A DNA stretch of 11,448 nt from Euperipatoides rowelli (Eukaryota; Onychophora; Udeonychophora; Euonychophora; Peripatopsidae), in NCBI GenBank assembly GCA_003024985.2, contig PXIH01S0002612.1; one strand, given 5' to 3'. The first letter of the stretch is position 1, and every line of letters begins with the position of its first letter. Shown here in pieces: positions 6,053 through 11,448 of this stretch. The translations under genes and the position numbers were made by a program. A model generated the notes under the pieces. That model worked only from the letters and a program-made list of their open reading frames with translations, was not told where the DNA came from and searched no databases.

Positions 6053-6336
6053 GCATGATGGGATAGGGTATCGATATGTATTGATTATCGTTTGATTATC
6101 GATATATATCAATATATTTATCGATATTTTTTTTAACAAATCAATTTTTTCCCTAAAAATTAATAAAATACTGTACGATGATGCTGTATGCTGGGATAGA
6201 TTAGAATGCCTGATGGGATAGATGCCCCACCCACTTCAAATTTTTCTAGAACACATTCAAGTGCATGCTAAGATAGGGTATCGCAAGGTGCATGCTGGGA
6301 TAGAGTAGTGCAAGGTGCATGCTGGGATAGATGTCG
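6053..6336 (+). repeat. Minisatellite, 27-bp period, core GCATGCTGGGATAG
   Basis: Units starting GTGCATGCT...GATAG begin at 6261, 6288 and 6315, exactly 27 bases apart. The first two end in GCAAG; the third is truncated. Looser copies of the core lie at 6053 (GCATGATGGGATAG), 6186 (TATGCTGGGATAG) and 6208 (CTGATGGGATAG). The word AATTTTTCTA flanks the tight array on both sides (about 6239 and 6338). Read on the minus strand, the core CTATCCCAGCATGCACC resembles the ZNF143/Staf site. Confidence 0.9.
6066..6130. repeat. Clustered ATCGATAT/GATTATCG words
   Basis: TATCGATA occurs three times in 60 bases with GATTATCG twice between them, in an AT-rich setting. It looks like a local degenerate simple repeat. 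The palindromic ATCGAT core could also be read as DREF/homeodomain-like sites, but nothing supports function. Confidence 0.6.
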
Positions 6337-6745
6337 AATTTTTCTAAGTGAGATCCTAGGATGCGCCATTAACTTGAACATTAAAAAAAATTGCAAAAAT
6401 TAGACAATGGTAGAGGGGAAGGGGTAGGTGTTTAGATTATGTGCATCATACATGGCATCCGGGTACTACTCTATACCTTCAATAAAAATTTCAAGTCGCC
6501 TTTACCATCCGTTTTGGTTTTAATCACATAAGTTAATACTAAAATATCATATTTTAGGGGGTGGGAGAGGGGCACACCAATCCGTAAATGGAATAGATAT
6601 TTGAAATGCTTACGATTTGTAGATCATGTTTAAACAGCAAAAAATGATATCAGTTAAATGGTAGAATTAGAAATAACCTGAATAATGTAATTTTAGAAGC
6701 TTTTAAAACTATATAAGTAGTCTAAGTGTAAAATAGCCGGTTCTG
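6337..6745. other. Non-coding stretch, no gene seen
   Basis: Contains GGGG-rich patches (6414-6430 and 6556-6572) and ATCCGGGT at 6458-6465, also seen at 5950-5957. A segment at 6470-6500 (TATACC...AATTTCA) loosely resembles the conserved middle of the 180-bp units further right. No open frame or element end could be supported. Confidence 0.5.
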
Positions 6746-6750
6746 TCCAA

Positions 6751-6777
6751 ACCAATCAGCACCCACAATGCATTGCG
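6751..6777 (+). promoter_or_regulatory. CCAAT box beside a ZNF143/Staf-like site
   Basis: ACCAATCAG (6751-6759) is a good NF-Y CCAAT box. Two bases later CCCACAATGCATTGCG (6762-6777) matches the core of the recalled Staf/ZNF143 consensus YYWCCCRNMATSCMYYRCR at every core position. In animals such sites occur at many Pol II and snRNA promoters. No transcription unit could be identified next to it, so a role is inference. Related CCCA-x-AATGC words occur at 6032-6045 (minus), 7121-7132 and in the 27-bp repeat. Confidence 0.5.
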
Positions 6778-6792
6778 CCAACAATGGGAAAA

Positions 6793-7080
6793 TGATGTCA
6801 ACAATTCTTTTTCACAGAATGCAATGAGGGATCTCATTTGCATAATATGTGTACTAGAAGTCTAGACTATGGCGTCATCTTCGGCAATGTTCGGACATTT
6901 CTGTGAGGGATGTGGCTCATTTGCATATTAGGAGCCAAGACTATGACATCATCTTCGGTAATATTCATTAATATCCAATAAGTTCCAACCATTTTCAAAG
7001 TTTTACGATGATTTCTGAATTTTGGTGTCTGGCTGTACCTCCCTAATTAGCATATATTGCTTATTGTGATGTCATTTCCG
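6793..7080 (+). repeat. Diverged tandem units with octamer (ATTTGCAT) and CRE-like words
   Basis: A block consisting of GATGTCA/GCGTCATC, then GAGGGAT, CTCATTTGCAT and AGACTATG is present twice. Exact octamers are at 6836-6843 and 6919-6926 and AGACTATG at 6864 and 6938. A third, weaker copy (CTAATTAGCATAT then TGATGTCAT) is at 7042-7074. Spacing is about 74-83 bases with a 9-base indel. ATTTGCAT is the POU-factor octamer; TGACATCA and TGATGTCA are CRE/AP-1-like. Confidence 0.75.
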
Positions 7081-7168
7081 AGTTTGCCAAAGGTAAACTT
7101 CAGAAATAATCATACCGGAGTACCCAGAATGCTTAGGGGGTGTTACTGATGCATTTGGGATCATTTTA

Positions 7169-7180
7169 CAAGATGGCGGC
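7169..7180 (+). promoter_or_regulatory. YY1 consensus match
   Basis: CAAGATGGCGGC contains the exact YY1 consensus AAGATGGCGGC. It lies 37 bases after TACCCAGAATGC (7121-7132), a ZNF143-like core. Both factors favour animal core promoters, but no transcript can be tied to the site. Confidence 0.4.
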
Positions 7181-7254
7181 TGAAATTATTATTTTTTCAA
7201 AGGGGATGTCTTTAGGAATGAAATCTGGGTAGTTTGGATGCACCATCACTTAAA

Positions 7255-7615
7255 ACATTTTTTTGATTGAATATTTTCCGATTTTTGCCGAAGGTCCTAT
7301 CAAACCCCAAGAACTTTTGACCTCAAGCTTCAGGACTTAAATGTCATTGAGGTAGTATACGTCATACCTACCAATTTTCATACAACTAGAACGTCACTAA
7401 GGTGCGTAGAATGATGTGCGAAATACTTGTAAAAAATTTTATTTGAATGTTTTTTTTTTTAGTTTTGTTGGTGTGCCCCACCCATCCCCGAGGACTTACG
7501 ACTTTGAGCTTCGGAAATATTCGAGCAGTTGTAATAGACATCACACCTACAAATTTTCAGTTTGATAAGTTTTCATTAACATGTGTAGAATGTTGCACAA
7601 AAATCATATCTTTTT
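7255..7615. repeat. Diverged tandem repeat, two units of about 180 bp
   Basis: Landmarks recur at a near-constant offset: AGCTTC at 7326 and 7507 (181), AATTTTCA at 7373 and 7552 (179), GTAGAATG at 7405 and 7585 (180). Between them run matching strings such as CATACCTACCAATTTTCA against CACACCTACAAATTTTCA. The unit tail (a GTGC-like word followed by an A-run) is also seen once more at 7228-7260, so part of a third unit precedes. Divergence is considerable, so the array is old. No coding sense was found. Confidence 0.85.
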
Positions 7616-7624
7616 TATAGCTAT

Positions 7625-7728
7625 ACAGTAAGGTATATTTTATTTTATTTTACAAGTCGAGGTGCATGCGCTATCATCATTTCTGGTCATATGACTATTC
7701 ATATCATCCATACTATGTAATGCAAACA
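7625..7728 (-). repeat. Start of the 3' LTR of Gypsy B (end uncertain)
   Basis: On the minus strand TGTTTGCATTAC begins at 7728 right after a purine tract. Further in are tandem AATAAA-type words (about 7650-7635) and TATAAAAAAG (about 7620). No matching GCAAACA end was found. Candidate CA ends on the minus strand with AACA are at 7591, 7466 and 7141; the first would give a 138-bp LTR, but it falls inside the second 180-bp unit. Without the 5' LTR the end cannot be chosen. Confidence 0.5.
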
Positions 7729-7746
7729 CCCTCACCCCTTTTTTTT
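7729..7746 (-). other. Polypurine tract of Gypsy B
   Basis: On the minus strand eight A, then GGGG, T, GAGGG run from 7746 to 7729 and end at the LTR's TG. The tract overlaps the stop codon of the short ORF at 7747-7745, as in compact elements where the last ORF runs into the primer site. Confidence 0.75.
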
Positions 7747-7993
7747 AGATTAATTTATCCATGAGTATTTCTATTCCTCCTTGGTCTGAGATTATAAGTT
7801 TGTTTGAATCTCCCAGTGGTGGAGCTACAATCGCTGGTACATCGTTTGCACAAGTCTTAACAAATGTCTGACATACTCCACAATCCTCATCATCAGATAG
7901 ATGATATGGACACTCAGAGCTAATGTCATTAGTTTTATTAACACTATCAGAAACTCCCTTAGTTGAAGTCTCTGCATCATCAGACTTGTTCAT
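7745..7993 (-). CDS. Short acidic, Cys-containing ORF at the 3' end of Gypsy B (82 codons)
   Basis: A minus-strand open frame of 82 codons starts at 7993 and stops at 7747-7745. Its ATG overlaps the TGA (7992-7990) of the preceding tail frame as ATGA. The product has an Asp/Ser/Thr-rich start, then C-P-Y-H-L-S-D-D-E-D-C-G-V-C (residues about 28-41) and a further Cys near residue 48, then a hydrophobic, Pro-rich stretch. I do not recognise the family. No signal peptide or membrane segment is evident. It may be the last part of pol moved into a new frame by a frameshift, or a small extra ORF of the element. The uninterrupted frame next to a broken one is notable but short enough to be chance. 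Confidence 0.5.
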   Translation of the reverse strand: MNKSDDAETSTKGVSDSVNKTNDISSECPYHLSDDEDCGVCQTFVKTCANDVPAIVAPPLGDSNKLIISDQGGIEILMDKLI

Positions 7994-8328
7994 GGGCCCT
8001 GTACATCTTCTAACACATATCTAAATATATAGGGTTTAATTCTATCCACATGCACAGTTTTTACATGATTGGGATTACTGATATGTTTTACTTCATAATT
8101 CACCAATGAACTCTTGAATATAATTCTATAAACACCTCTTAAATTTTCTATGCTGTCCAACATAGCTAGTATGATCCAATATTAAAATGGGCTGGCCCAT
8201 GGTAAATTCTGAGTTTCCGTCCTTCATTCTTTTGCTTACAATTTTGCTCAGAAGCCTTGGCCAGGTTATCAAAAACTTCTGCACAGGCAGCTTCCATGCG
8301 TTCACTGAGCTCATGGACCACTTCATTT
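7990..8328 (-). pseudogene. Gypsy B pol tail after the integrase core
   Basis: On the minus strand, from a stop at 8328-8326, a shifted frame gives V-V-H-E-L-S-E-R-M-E-A-A, then F-D-N-L-A-K-A-S-E-Q-N, a helix typical of the region after Gypsy integrase cores. It stops near 8168. A further frame then shows V-Y-R-I-I-F, V-N-Y-E-V and K-T-V-H-V-D-R-I-K-P-Y (about 8070-8023), the closing motif of many metazoan Gypsy pol proteins, ending in a TGA at 7992-7990. At least two frameshifts and a stop make it non-functional. Plus-strand open frames here are shadows. Confidence 0.87.
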
Positions 8329-8457
8329 ACTGTACATCATTAAAATTAGATGGAGGTTCGATAGGATCAAATCCATGCAGAAGATAAATGGACTTTCCAG
8401 GGTGGAACGGTGTACTGTCGTATTTAAAGAATGGAGGGCATAAGGTAATGCTAAATC
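8329..8457 (-). pseudogene. Gypsy B integrase core, end part (downstream of the hAT)
   Basis: Minus-strand reading directly inside the hAT's flank gives D-L-A-L-P-Y-A-L-H-S-L-N-T-T, then H-R-S-T and S-P-F. In Gypsy integrases this helix-turn lies about 25 residues after the catalytic Glu. A one-base shift near 8385-8375 leads to L-H-G-F-D-P and P-P-S-N-F, the usual G-x-x-P step. The frame at the hAT edge equals that on the other side (9313-9455) once one copy of the target duplication is discounted, so the two pieces were one gene before insertion. Confidence 0.88.
8450..8457. repeat. Target-site duplication, left copy (GCTAAATC)
   Basis: Eight bases identical to 9313-9320, immediately outside the hAT-like element. 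They belong to the Gypsy B integrase frame. Confidence 0.95.
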
Positions 8458-8575
8458 CAGGGGTTGGAGAACTACTTTTAAAAAGTGGTGAGCTACAACT
8501 ACAACTAACACTTGTAGAAAAGTAGTAGAAAAGTAGTTAACTACAACTATAACTACATTAACTTTACAAAAGTAA
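8458..8575. repeat. hAT left terminal and subterminal repeats
   Basis: After the terminal CAGGG come ACTACTTTT...AGTGGTGA (8471-8491) and a run of ACTAC/GTAGT words to about 8565. The 8471-8491 segment is the inverted partner of 9246-9265. Confidence 0.85.
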
Positions 8576-8651
8576 TTTTTCAAAAAAATACTTTCTAAAT
8601 CAGCATTTTGTAAAATAGATGTTTTCAAATATAGTACATCAAAATAAAATA

Positions 8652-8671
8652 TATACAGTATATACTGTATA
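8652..8671. repeat. 20-bp perfect palindrome inside the hAT
   Basis: TATACAGTATATACTGTATA equals its reverse complement. A related interrupted palindrome, TACAGTA-TT-TACTGTA, follows at 8705-8720. Both use the TACAGTA word and lie in the non-coding interior. Confidence 0.95.
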
Positions 8672-9174
8672 AAGCCTATTAAAAATGATATGTTTGGTGC
8701 TGAATACAGTATTTACTGTAGATAATAGTTTTTTTTTGTTTCTAAAAGGTTTGCCCTTAATCATGAAGTTCTTCTTTATAATATTTTTAAAAAGGGTAAA
8801 ATATTTATTGTAAATTTGCCAAGAAAGTACTACTGGTACATTAGTATATTCCCTTTACTTTATTTAAAGATCTAATCTGTTAATCATTCATAATAATTGG
8901 GATTAATTTTATGGCTTAAGGTTCAATTAGATTGTACTGTGTTTGATAGTGCATGAGCACATCATCTGACATCTTGAAAATATTGTGTAGTGAAAACAGC
9001 AAAAATGTTCTTAAAACAATTTCTAGTTAGGTAATAGAAAAAATACAGATTAGCCTTTACATTGGATTTTTTCCTTAAAAGTTATGGTGTGTTGGTTTCA
9101 CTTATCTGTAGTCTATTTCCAGAAGAAAATTAATTATTGGTTAGAGGCAATATAAAAGTAGTGAAAATATATCA

Positions 9175-9312
9175 ATACAACTACATTTTTTTGTAGTGGA
9201 CTACAAATAAAACTACTCTGCTGTAAATGTAGTGAAACTACTCGGTCACCACTCAAAAAAGTAGTGTGCTACAGTAGTGGCACTACAAGTAGTGCACTAC
9301 TTCCGAACCCTG
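9175..9312. repeat. hAT right terminal and subterminal repeats
   Basis: Dense GTAGT/ACTAC words, with TCACCACT...AAGTAGT (9246-9265) pairing to the left arm. This arm has about 34 extra bases of GTAGTG/CACTAC words between the terminal CAGGG and the shared segment, so the arms are unequal. Confidence 0.85.
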
Positions 9313-9320
9313 GCTAAATC
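9313..9320. repeat. Target-site duplication, right copy (GCTAAATC)
   Basis: Exact match to 8450-8457. With one copy and the element removed in thought, the flanks of the integrase pseudogene align in one frame. Confidence 0.95.
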
Positions 9321-9455
9321 CCATTCACTATAGTTGTTCTCACTTAGCTTTGCCAGTACATTAATAATTTTACCATTTGTACATTCTGCTAGGCCATTAC
9401 CCTGCGGGTGATATGGACTGCTAAATATGTGGTTTATTTTGAGCTTTTGACATAG
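9313..9455 (-). pseudogene. Gypsy B integrase core, catalytic Glu part (upstream of the hAT)
   Basis: On the minus strand from 9452: C-Q-K-L-K-I-N-H-I-F, then S-S-P-Y-H-P-Q-G-N-G-L-A-E, with the DDE catalytic Glu at 9386-9384. N-G-K-I-I-N-V-L-A-K and E-W-D-L-A follow up to the hAT edge. This is the textbook Gypsy motif around the Glu. An in-frame TAA at 9458-9456 lies just upstream. Beyond it I-N-N-T-Q-V could be a worn D-N-G-T-Q-F (second Asp), but spacing to the Glu is a few residues too long, so I do not claim it. Confidence 0.9.
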
Positions 9456-10505
9456 TTAAAAGATACAATAAAGATTTTGAGTTAAATAAACTTGCGTGTT
9501 GTTTATTATTCAAAACACTTGCTGAATAATTATGCACAACATATAGAAATCATAAAATCAAATATAAGAAATCAAAGAATTGGTATAAATAATACAAACC
9601 AAGTATGATTACTTTGGCTAACACAAAATATAATACAGCCAATATATTTGTTGTTTAAACAAATGTTACTTTTTTGCTATCAAACAAATGTTGCACAGTA
9701 TGTTTTTGTTCATGAATTAGAAATCTTGAAGATAAAAAAGTAAACAGTGGTATCAAAATAGTTACATGTCTAAATTTCATGATAGTTCAAAAATATTCTT
9801 AAGATTACTCAATACTGGATATGTCATGTTGAAGTGTGTCTCACTTAAAATAACATAATGACAGACTGGGTCATTAAACATTACACTGGAAAAATCTTGT
9901 TTTAGACTATCATCAATATATTAGTGCAATCCGTGAATGTGCAATTATACTTCTCAATGGTTTAGCTATAGGCTATCCGGAAACACTGCGGGTGTTTAGA
10001 TTCTTTTAGTACGTATAACAAACAATGACGATCTGATGGATCTCATTTTATCCATGATATACTTAATCTGTGACAATAACTTATTATTTTTATGCTCCGT
10101 GCTTATACATGTACTACGTAGTTGTATCAATGGATTCCAAAGTTGAACAGAACATCACATACGTATACGTTAATATTAAATATAAAGTTAAACATTAATA
10201 ACTATACTGGTTTGTTATCTACGGTGTACTCAAATATCAGGATATAGTATCTATAACTCATATCTAGCTAAAGTTTTCTCCCTCATTCCAGGAGAATTAA
10301 AACAATGTTTTTTAGCTCAAGTGACTCGCTAATATTAACTGTTATAAGGGTAGTACACAAAAGATTTCTGTTAACTAAAACACTAATATTTATCCATTCG
10401 TATACTTTTACTTCTATTCTTTTAAACATTGTAAATTTGTAATTAACTGCCATTTTCTGGACAACCCATTACCAAAATATATTGGAATAACGTGGATAAA
10501 GAAAA
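9456..10505. other. AT-rich, no supported gene
   Basis: No frame with family motifs was found on either strand. A short minus-strand open stretch (about 9914-9780) has a protein-like mix of residues but no start, no motif and no neighbour. No LTR, TIR or tRNA-like fold could be supported. The rest of Gypsy B's pol should lie here if the element were whole and is not seen. Confidence 0.55.
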
Positions 10506-10523
10506 CTGCTGCTGCTGCTGCTG
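10506..10523 (+). repeat. (CTG)6 trinucleotide repeat
   Basis: Six pure CTG units within non-coding sequence, the only notable GC-containing simple repeat on this side of the window. Confidence 0.95.
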
Positions 10524-10555
10524 GCTAATCTTGTAAGGAGAGGAGAAGACTATTT

Positions 10556-10588
10556 AAATGGAGTTGGAGAATATCTGCAACTCCATTT
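10556..10588. repeat. Perfect 11-bp inverted repeat with 11-base loop
   Basis: AAATGGAGTTG (10556-10566) pairs fully with CAACTCCATTT (10578-10588). The loop is GAGAATATCTG. It could form a stable RNA hairpin if transcribed, but no promoter or T-run terminator is associated. Confidence 0.9.
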
Positions 10589-10706
10589 TCTAATACGGTA
10601 AATACTGTGGTAATTCAAGAATGGCAAACGGAAACTGGTTACTGTAAATAAATCTCTCTCTGTTTATGATGGTGTAAATAAATAAGACTCTGTACAGTAA
10701 GTATTA

Positions 10707-10730
10707 CTGGCTAGCTAACTGGCTAGCCAG
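10707..10730. repeat. CTGGCTAGC direct repeat ending in a palindrome
   Basis: CTGGCTAGC (10707-10715) is followed after three bases by CTGGCTAGCCAG (10719-10730), which is itself a perfect 12-bp palindrome. Confidence 0.9.
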
Positions 10731-10889
10731 CATACTAAAAATAATAATAATGACAACAATAACATAATTCCTCAAGGAATGGACGAACATCGGATAGCAG
10801 ACTGCAGTCCTAAGTGTGGGCTACAGTCCCTATCTGAGATAAGACAATACGGTGAATTGAAAAAAGTCTTTTATACCTTTACAAAAGCC

Positions 10890-10911
10890 AATTATGCTAA
10901 TTTGCATAATT
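10890..10911. repeat. 8-bp inverted repeat AATTATGC/GCATAATT
   Basis: Arms at 10890-10897 and 10904-10911 with a six-base spacer. The same word family (TAATTAG, GCAT) continues to 10922, just left of the longer inverted repeat. Confidence 0.8.
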
Positions 10912-10920
10912 AGTAATTAG

Positions 10921-11019
10921 CATTCATTCACACATTCCAGAATCAGAACTTTCATGACGCATTTACTAATTAAGTAAATACGACACGGATGGAAAACTAA
11001 TGGAATGTGTGAATAAATG
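10921..11019. repeat. 19-bp inverted repeat enclosing 61 bases (possible small MITE)
   Basis: CATTCATTCACACATTCCA (10921-10939) pairs with TGGAATGTGTGAATAAATG (11001-11019) at 18 of 19 positions. The spacer contains ATTTACT...AGTAAAT (10961-10979), a further inverted pair. No convincing target duplication flanks it, so calling it a transposable element is tentative; it could also be a decayed foldback repeat. Confidence 0.75.
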
Positions 11020-11295
11020 TAAAAGAGGAAAACATAATAAAATATTACTATTAAATTGACTATTACAAATAGAATCACTATAACATACAACTATTGATGA
11101 CTTTAAAACCATAAAGTGACAACTTTACTTTTCAAAATACCATTTATGAACATCGTGCTTAATGGAATCATGCAGAAAACTTTAAAGTTACATACAGTAC
11201 CTTTACTCAGTTGAATTCATTTGAAACAAGTTTTAACTGCATAAAAATAAGTCCATATAGCCTAATAATTACAGCAATAACAATTCCTATACTAT
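11020..11295. other. AT-rich, nothing supported
   Basis: No open frame with recognisable content, no repeat with clear edges and no regulatory cluster seen on either strand. Confidence 0.5.
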
Positions 11296-11300
11296 AGCAC

Positions 11301-11448
11301 TACCGGGGCATTTGCTCCTCAGCCCCACCCCCCTCTCAAAGAACTATGGAACCTACCTACATCCCTACTTTGTTGGGAAATATGCTAAACATTACCGGTT
11401 CATTTACTCCCCCTCACCCTCCGCCCCTCCAAACGAAATATGCAAAAG
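11301..11448 (+). repeat. Diverged C-rich direct repeat, 92-bp period, cut by the window edge
   Basis: TACCGGGGCATTTGCTCC (11301-11318) recurs as TACCGGTTCATTTACTCC (11393-11410). Each copy is followed by a C-rich CCCxxCCC/CTCCAAA segment, and AAATATGC-type words occur at 11379 and 11437. This is probably the start of a satellite-like array or an interspersed repeat that continues beyond the window. Confidence 0.75.

Larger units (their letters stand above)
8458..9312. mobile_element. Non-autonomous hAT-like DNA transposon (855 bp)
   Basis: The left end is CAGGGGTTGGAG and the right end, on the other strand, is CAGGGTTCGGAA, the CAGGG-type end of hAT elements. It is flanked on both sides by GCTAAATC, an exact 8-bp target duplication (8450-8457 and 9313-9320), the size made by hAT transposases. 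Both subterminal zones are packed with ACTAC/GTAGT words, as is usual for hAT transposase binding. The central 600 bases are AT-rich without a transposase, so it must have been moved by a related full element. It split a Gypsy B integrase. Confidence 0.93.
7625..9455 (-). mobile_element. Gypsy-type LTR retrotransposon B, 3' part, split by a hAT insertion
   Basis: Read on the minus strand from 9455 downwards: integrase core end, hAT insertion (9312-8458), integrase end, helical linker, conserved tail with V-H-V-D-R-I-K-P-Y, short ORF, polypurine tract and LTR start. This is the 3' end of a Gypsy-type element distinct from Gypsy A in wording and orientation. The 5' part is missing: similarity fades past 9455, where an in-frame TAA sits, and no reverse transcriptase or RNase H was found up to 11448. 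The LTR's far end is not fixed, so the left boundary is approximate. Confidence 0.85.

Noticed and set aside
5682-6056. Minus-strand open frame of 124 codons
   Set aside because: Composition is what AT-rich DNA gives by chance (Phe, Asn, Ile, Leu and Tyr rich). No domain or motif is visible, and it overlaps a palindrome and repeat words. Not annotated as a gene.
6053-6336. CRISPR-like array
   Set aside because: Units are directly adjacent at 27-base period with no unique spacers, few in number and in a eukaryotic setting. It is a minisatellite.
7133-7150. GGGGGTGTTAC as a plus-strand primer tract and LTR start
   Set aside because: No coding sequence precedes it on the plus strand and no matching LTR end was found. 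It was kept only as one of several candidate ends for the Gypsy B LTR.
6830-7300. A possible snRNA gene downstream of the Staf-like and octamer words
   Set aside because: I looked for the conserved starts of U1, U2, U4, U5, U6 and 7SK RNAs and saw none. CTTCGGCA at 6879-6886 resembles part of U6 but its surroundings do not match.
8350-8370. GGTTCGAT as a possible tRNA T-arm
   Set aside because: No matching stem, acceptor arm or anticodon arm at the right distance; the sequence is Gypsy B pol.
9780-9914. Short minus-strand open stretch with protein-like composition
   Set aside because: About 45 codons with no start, no recognisable motif and no matching neighbour. Splice-like AG and GT are present but too common to count.
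9456-11448. Remaining Gypsy B pol (RT and RNase H)
   Set aside because: None of the RT or RNase H motifs that are plain in Gypsy A and BEL could be seen on either strand.

Overview
The window looks like repeat-dense, AT-rich DNA from a metazoan, probably a non-amniote animal. The main reason is a BEL/Pao retrotransposon, a superfamily known from animals, together with Ty3/Gypsy-type, non-LTR and hAT-type remnants. No intact host gene, tRNA, rRNA or CRISPR array could be supported. Every recognisable coding stretch is a decayed transposable-element gene with stops and frameshifts. The species cannot be named from this sequence.

Left block (1-5457): what appears to be a three-deep nest. The 3' part of a BEL/Pao element (end of reverse transcriptase, RNase H, HHCC zinc domain, integrase core, DUF5641-like tail) ends in a 3' LTR at 2363-2589. 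Directly after that LTR, the reading frame of a Ty3/Gypsy reverse transcriptase begins in mid-domain, so the BEL element most likely sits inside this Gypsy element (Gypsy A). Gypsy A runs through RNase H, a damaged integrase and a 141-bp 3' LTR with perfect 8-bp inverted ends (4566-4706). Directly after that LTR, on the minus strand, a LINE reverse transcriptase is cut in mid-motif, so Gypsy A most likely landed in a LINE.

Middle block (5458-7625): no convincing gene. It holds simple repeats, a 24-bp perfect palindrome with a CArG-type core, a 27-bp minisatellite, octamer/CRE-like repeats, a CCAAT box beside a very good ZNF143/Staf-like site, two YY1-like motifs and a diverged tandem repeat of 180-bp period. 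The motif density is promoter-like, but all of it may belong to repeats.

Right block (about 7625-9455): a second, minus-strand Gypsy-type element (Gypsy B) with integrase core, post-integrase tail, a short acidic/Cys-containing ORF, a polypurine tract and an LTR start. Its integrase is split by an 855-bp non-autonomous hAT-like element (8458-9312) flanked by an exact 8-bp target duplication, GCTAAATC.

From 9456 to the end there is non-coding AT-rich DNA with small inverted repeats, a CTG run and, at the right edge, two diverged copies of a C-rich 92-bp unit. The best-supported story is repeated insertion of mobile elements into older mobile elements. I did not find a convincing undescribed functional system; the motif-dense block at 6,000-7,200 is the part least explained by known families.
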